DNA of 64,000 bases from Blasia pusilla (lineage: Eukaryota > Marchantiophyta > Marchantiopsida > Blasiales). Location of the stretch: contig CM114275.1 in NCBI GenBank assembly GCA_050084515.1, positions 11,966,001 to 12,030,000 on the forward strand. The letters are read 5' to 3'. The position numbers were made by a program, and so were the translations under genes. Shown in pieces: positions 61,224-64,000 of this stretch. The notes beneath the pieces were generated by a model. That model did not search any database. It saw only the letters and a program-made list of their open reading frames with translations, and had not been told where the DNA came from. Positions within the stretch are counted from its first letter, which is position 1, and the number at the start of each line of letters is the position of its first letter.

Positions 61224-61884
61224 GACAACGTGTCAGATTCCGATAGGTTGCAAGTGAGGTTGATTGGCTTCTAATTGTTTCATTCTCTTTCTTTTCTATT
61301 CTTCTTTTGGCTCTTCTGCATTTTTCCACTTTTGATGTCCTCATGTACACTCCTAAAATCTGCCACAATACTAGCCCAACTCTTCCCTACATGCCTACTC
61401 TTTGGTGTCTCTTGGAACATCTTCTAGATTGATGCCACGTCTTGCAACAAGTCTGATTCCCGAAGGGTTGCACAAGTTCAAACTTATCTCTAGAAACCCT
61501 CGTAACCACTTTGATTTAGTTGTTTTATCTTGCAACCCGTCCGATTTTGATGGATTGGAAGATAAAGAAAAAAAAGACATTGCTTGCAACATGTCGGATT
61601 TTGAAAGGTTTCAAGCAGTGTTAATAATTTTGTTTTCTTTTACACCAGAGAGTTGTGTCTCTAAAGTGTTCCTCATGTTGCCATATCTTGCAATCTGTCA
61701 GATTCTAATGGGTTGCAGGGCAGAATGGAACCACTAATCAAGATCCTTATGCAAATGGATGAGAATTTTCCAGAACTTTGGAAGATGGCATGCAAGTTGG
61801 GATGAATGCTAATCTCGTTTCCTCTCACTCCCCCATTTTCTTCAAATCGTACTTCTGTAAAATCTGATTTTTTGAGAGGTTGCA
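61224..61884. repeat. Palindrome array 6 (scattered copies)
   Basis: Copies at 61224-61252, 61443-61472, 61531-61559, 61585-61613 and 61689-61717, and a partial one at about 61855-61884. They are more diverged and less regularly spaced than the other arrays. They mark the far edge of the palindrome-bearing region. Confidence 0.7.
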
Positions 61885-61889
61885 AGCTT

Positions 61890-62580
61890 CTCTAATATGA
61901 TTCCCTTGGAGAAATGAATTCATAACTTTGTTATTTTACACAATTCATTACCATATTTTTCAATTCATTCTTTGCAACTCCCAGCTTGAGTTCTCGTTTC
62001 CTTCATTGTGTTGGCTTCCTTCACTTATGACATTTGTGTTTATTCACACTTGCCAAACACCCATCAACACCCACCTAATAAAGGGCTTCATATTGCCATT
62101 ACTCCTTATTATTCAGTTTGTCATGATTGGTTGTTAGATTTTCACAAAGTGTTGGGGATGAGGATGGGAGTCTTGGATAAAGAGCCCATAATAGTAACTG
62201 CTATTGAGAAGTCTAACCCTTAAGTGCATTGTAGCGTAATTTCTAACACGAGGATGCATTTGATGTTTATTAGTAAATCATTATTTTGAAAATAGTTTTG
62301 TACTGATAAAATCCTCTCCTTATGGTTATGTAATAATAATATACCCTCTGGCTGGCTTACCCTTTCGCTAGCTTATAGTCCAATTTCAGATCAAGCCTCG
62401 AAAAACGAGGTTAGTTTTGGCCCCAATCTGATCCACTTATTACTCTCTTCTAAACCTTTCTTGTATTAGAAAGAAAGATAAATATAAAAGAAATATCAGG
62501 AAGTTTCGGAGAGAGAAGGCGGATTTTGCCCTTTTTTTTAAGAGAGACTCTCCTCTCTTCCTCTCCCCTCTTCCTCTCTC
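61890..62580. other. Gene-free stretch
   Basis: No domain recognised. A 71-codon open piece at 62008-62223 has no recognisable feature and overlaps no element boundary. Confidence 0.3.
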
Positions 62581-62601
62581 ATGTCATAATACCAACCCCC
62601 C

Positions 62602-62910
62602 CTATGCTTGATATCCATCAGGACCACGGAAGCTTCTACCACAACCTCTACCTCTGTTTGATCCATTACCTGCAAATAACATACTCTCTTGGATACTAGA
62701 CGAGTTGTTACTGCCTACTAGGCGTATCTCATCACTAATTAACAGTGGAACTAAATCCTGAAGTATTGGATACTTCTCTCTCACACAGATGGAGGTCTCG
62801 AAAGACTTGTAATCTTTTGGAAGATCTTGAAGAGTGGACAAAATCAGATCATCGTCTTCTACAATCACTCCAATGCTATTCAACTGATGAATAATATGTT
62901 TGATACTCAA
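62602..62910 (-). pseudogene. Ty1/copia gag fragment
   Basis: A 102-codon open piece: HIIHQLNSIGVIVEDDDLIL and STLQDLPKDYKSFETSICVR, then DEIRLVGSNNS and FAGNGSNRGRGCGRSF. It is related to 44.2-44.5 kb of the copia element (LILFTLQGLPK, then ESALFAGNGISKGKDSGRSF), so both belong to one family. The fragment ends before the zinc knuckle. Confidence 0.75.
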
Positions 62911-63169
62911 AACATAGTCATTGATGTTTTACGATCCTTTCTTCACTATAACTCAGTCTTCAATAATATCAACATGTGTTATCGGGTGATATTTCATTGT
63001 TGGGGATGTCGAATTTGGATAGGGTTGATTAGATACAATTGGTGGTGGTATTGTGGCCGCGCTAGGCTCATTCTTTGATGGGTCAATGGCTTGGTTTGCA
63101 TAAGCCGAGGTCAACCATGTTTTGGAAGATGTTGCGAGTTCTTTGACACTTGTAGATTACTTAGAGATG

Positions 63170-64000
63170 TTCTCTAGACTAAATTTTGGAGAACCCTCCA
63201 TTTTTTAGTGACACTCGAGCCGAGTGATGGCGAATGTACAATAGGTGCGATCGTGGATAGGAGTGGCAATGATGCAAATTTACTGCTTCTACAAAAAGAA
63301 GAAAAGGCAAGAGTCGACACAAATATGTGGAGGTAAAGGGTTTGAAGAGAAGAGAAGCCTGTTTTATTGTCATAAATGGGGAAGTAGAGGGATCCCAAGA
63401 AGATTAGAGTATTGATTGATTTTGGTGCAATCGAAAATTTTCTTTCAAGAATCATAGCTATGAAGTTGGGCTTAGCTTTAAAGAGGGATCAAAATAAAGG
63501 GGTAGAATTTCCAAATGGAAAATAGAAAGGATTGGGAAACTTCCTCCAAGTGTAGAGTTAAGGATAGGAAGTATCATGAAGAGTTGGAGGTGAAGATCTT
63601 TTGATTAGCACGTTATGATGTTATCTTAGGGATGCCTTGGATGGAATATTACAAACTAGGGGTAAATTTGAGAAAAAATATCGTAAATACACGATAATGG
63701 AAGCTTTATGGAGATGGAGTTAGATTACATTTTAGATCCCTATCCTTATATATAATAGAAAAAGATGCCATCAAACATCAAGATGTATATTTCTTTGGTT
63801 TAATAAGAGATGTTGGTGATTTGAAAAAACATTCATAGGTACAAGAGGAGGTGAGAGAAGTATTGGAGGAATATAAAGATGCATTCCCAAAATATTTATC
63901 ATCAAGGTTACCAACCAAACGAAGGGTAAACCACAAGATTGATGTCCTTCCAATGAGCTCTCCACCGTGTAAGGCTCTTTATTGCCTAGCTCCAAGAGAA
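63170..64000 (+). mobile_element. Ty3/gypsy protease-RT region, running off the window end
   Basis: A retropepsin-like start at 63406 (RVLIDFGAIENFLSRIIAMK) keeps the catalytic Asp. From 63838 to the end, EEVREVLEEYKDAFPKYLSS and the RT lead-in SPPCKALYCLAPRE follow. Frame breaks lie between. The rest of pol is outside the window, so integrity cannot be judged. Confidence 0.75.

Overview
The window looks like nuclear DNA of a land plant. It has two intron-rich, plant-type chromatin genes set in a large amount of decayed transposon sequence. Gene density is very low (two genes in 64 kb). No bacterial, organellar or viral gene organisation is visible. A non-flowering lineage (moss, other bryophyte, lycophyte or similar) fits the mix of elements, but that is inference and no species is claimed.

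Host genes, both on the minus strand. (1) 14025-18489: a four-exon gene for a 158-residue BCL7-domain-like protein, related to the plant BDH subunits of SWI/SNF remodelling complexes. (2) 25218-36083: a 19-exon gene for a homeobox-DDT protein of the RINGLET (RLT) family, about 1876 residues, the plant partner of ISWI remodellers. Every exon junction proposed here keeps the reading frame.

Mobile DNA by region. 1-6.95 kb: a degenerate Ty3/gypsy element (minus). Its polyprotein carries a C5-cytosine DNA methyltransferase domain directly before the reverse transcriptase, and a PHD finger after the integrase. A 0.63 kb solo-LTR-like insertion splits its RNase H. 7.5-8.7 kb: fragment of a MULE-like transposase (plus). 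9.0-11.5 kb and 19.1-21.2 kb: two LINE-type non-LTR elements (minus). 11.8-12.3 kb: a short triplicated repeat. 21.9-23.3 kb: a partial copy of a repeat family that pairs a coiled-coil gene with an array of 29-bp palindromes. 37.6-38.4 kb: short non-autonomous Helitrons. 42.2-43.7 kb: gypsy gag/protease with LTR (minus). 43.9-49.2 kb: degenerate Ty1/copia element (plus). 51.1-51.5 kb: another LTR copy. 51.7-62 kb: a large composite region with a MULE/SWIM-type gene (minus), a coiled-coil gene (plus) and most of the palindromes. 62.6-62.9 kb: copia gag fragment (minus). 63.2-64.0 kb: a gypsy pol running off the window (plus).

Two things stand out. One is the retrotransposon with its own DNA methyltransferase and PHD finger, which suggests an element that reads and writes chromatin marks. 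The other is a family of about 40 odd-symmetric palindromes. Each arm reads TGCAACCCGTCGGA and is followed, after one free base, by its reverse complement. They occur in arrays with 42-88 bp periodicity, and only within or beside one transposon-like gene family. Both are decaying mainly by CpG-type transitions, as expected of methylated repeats.
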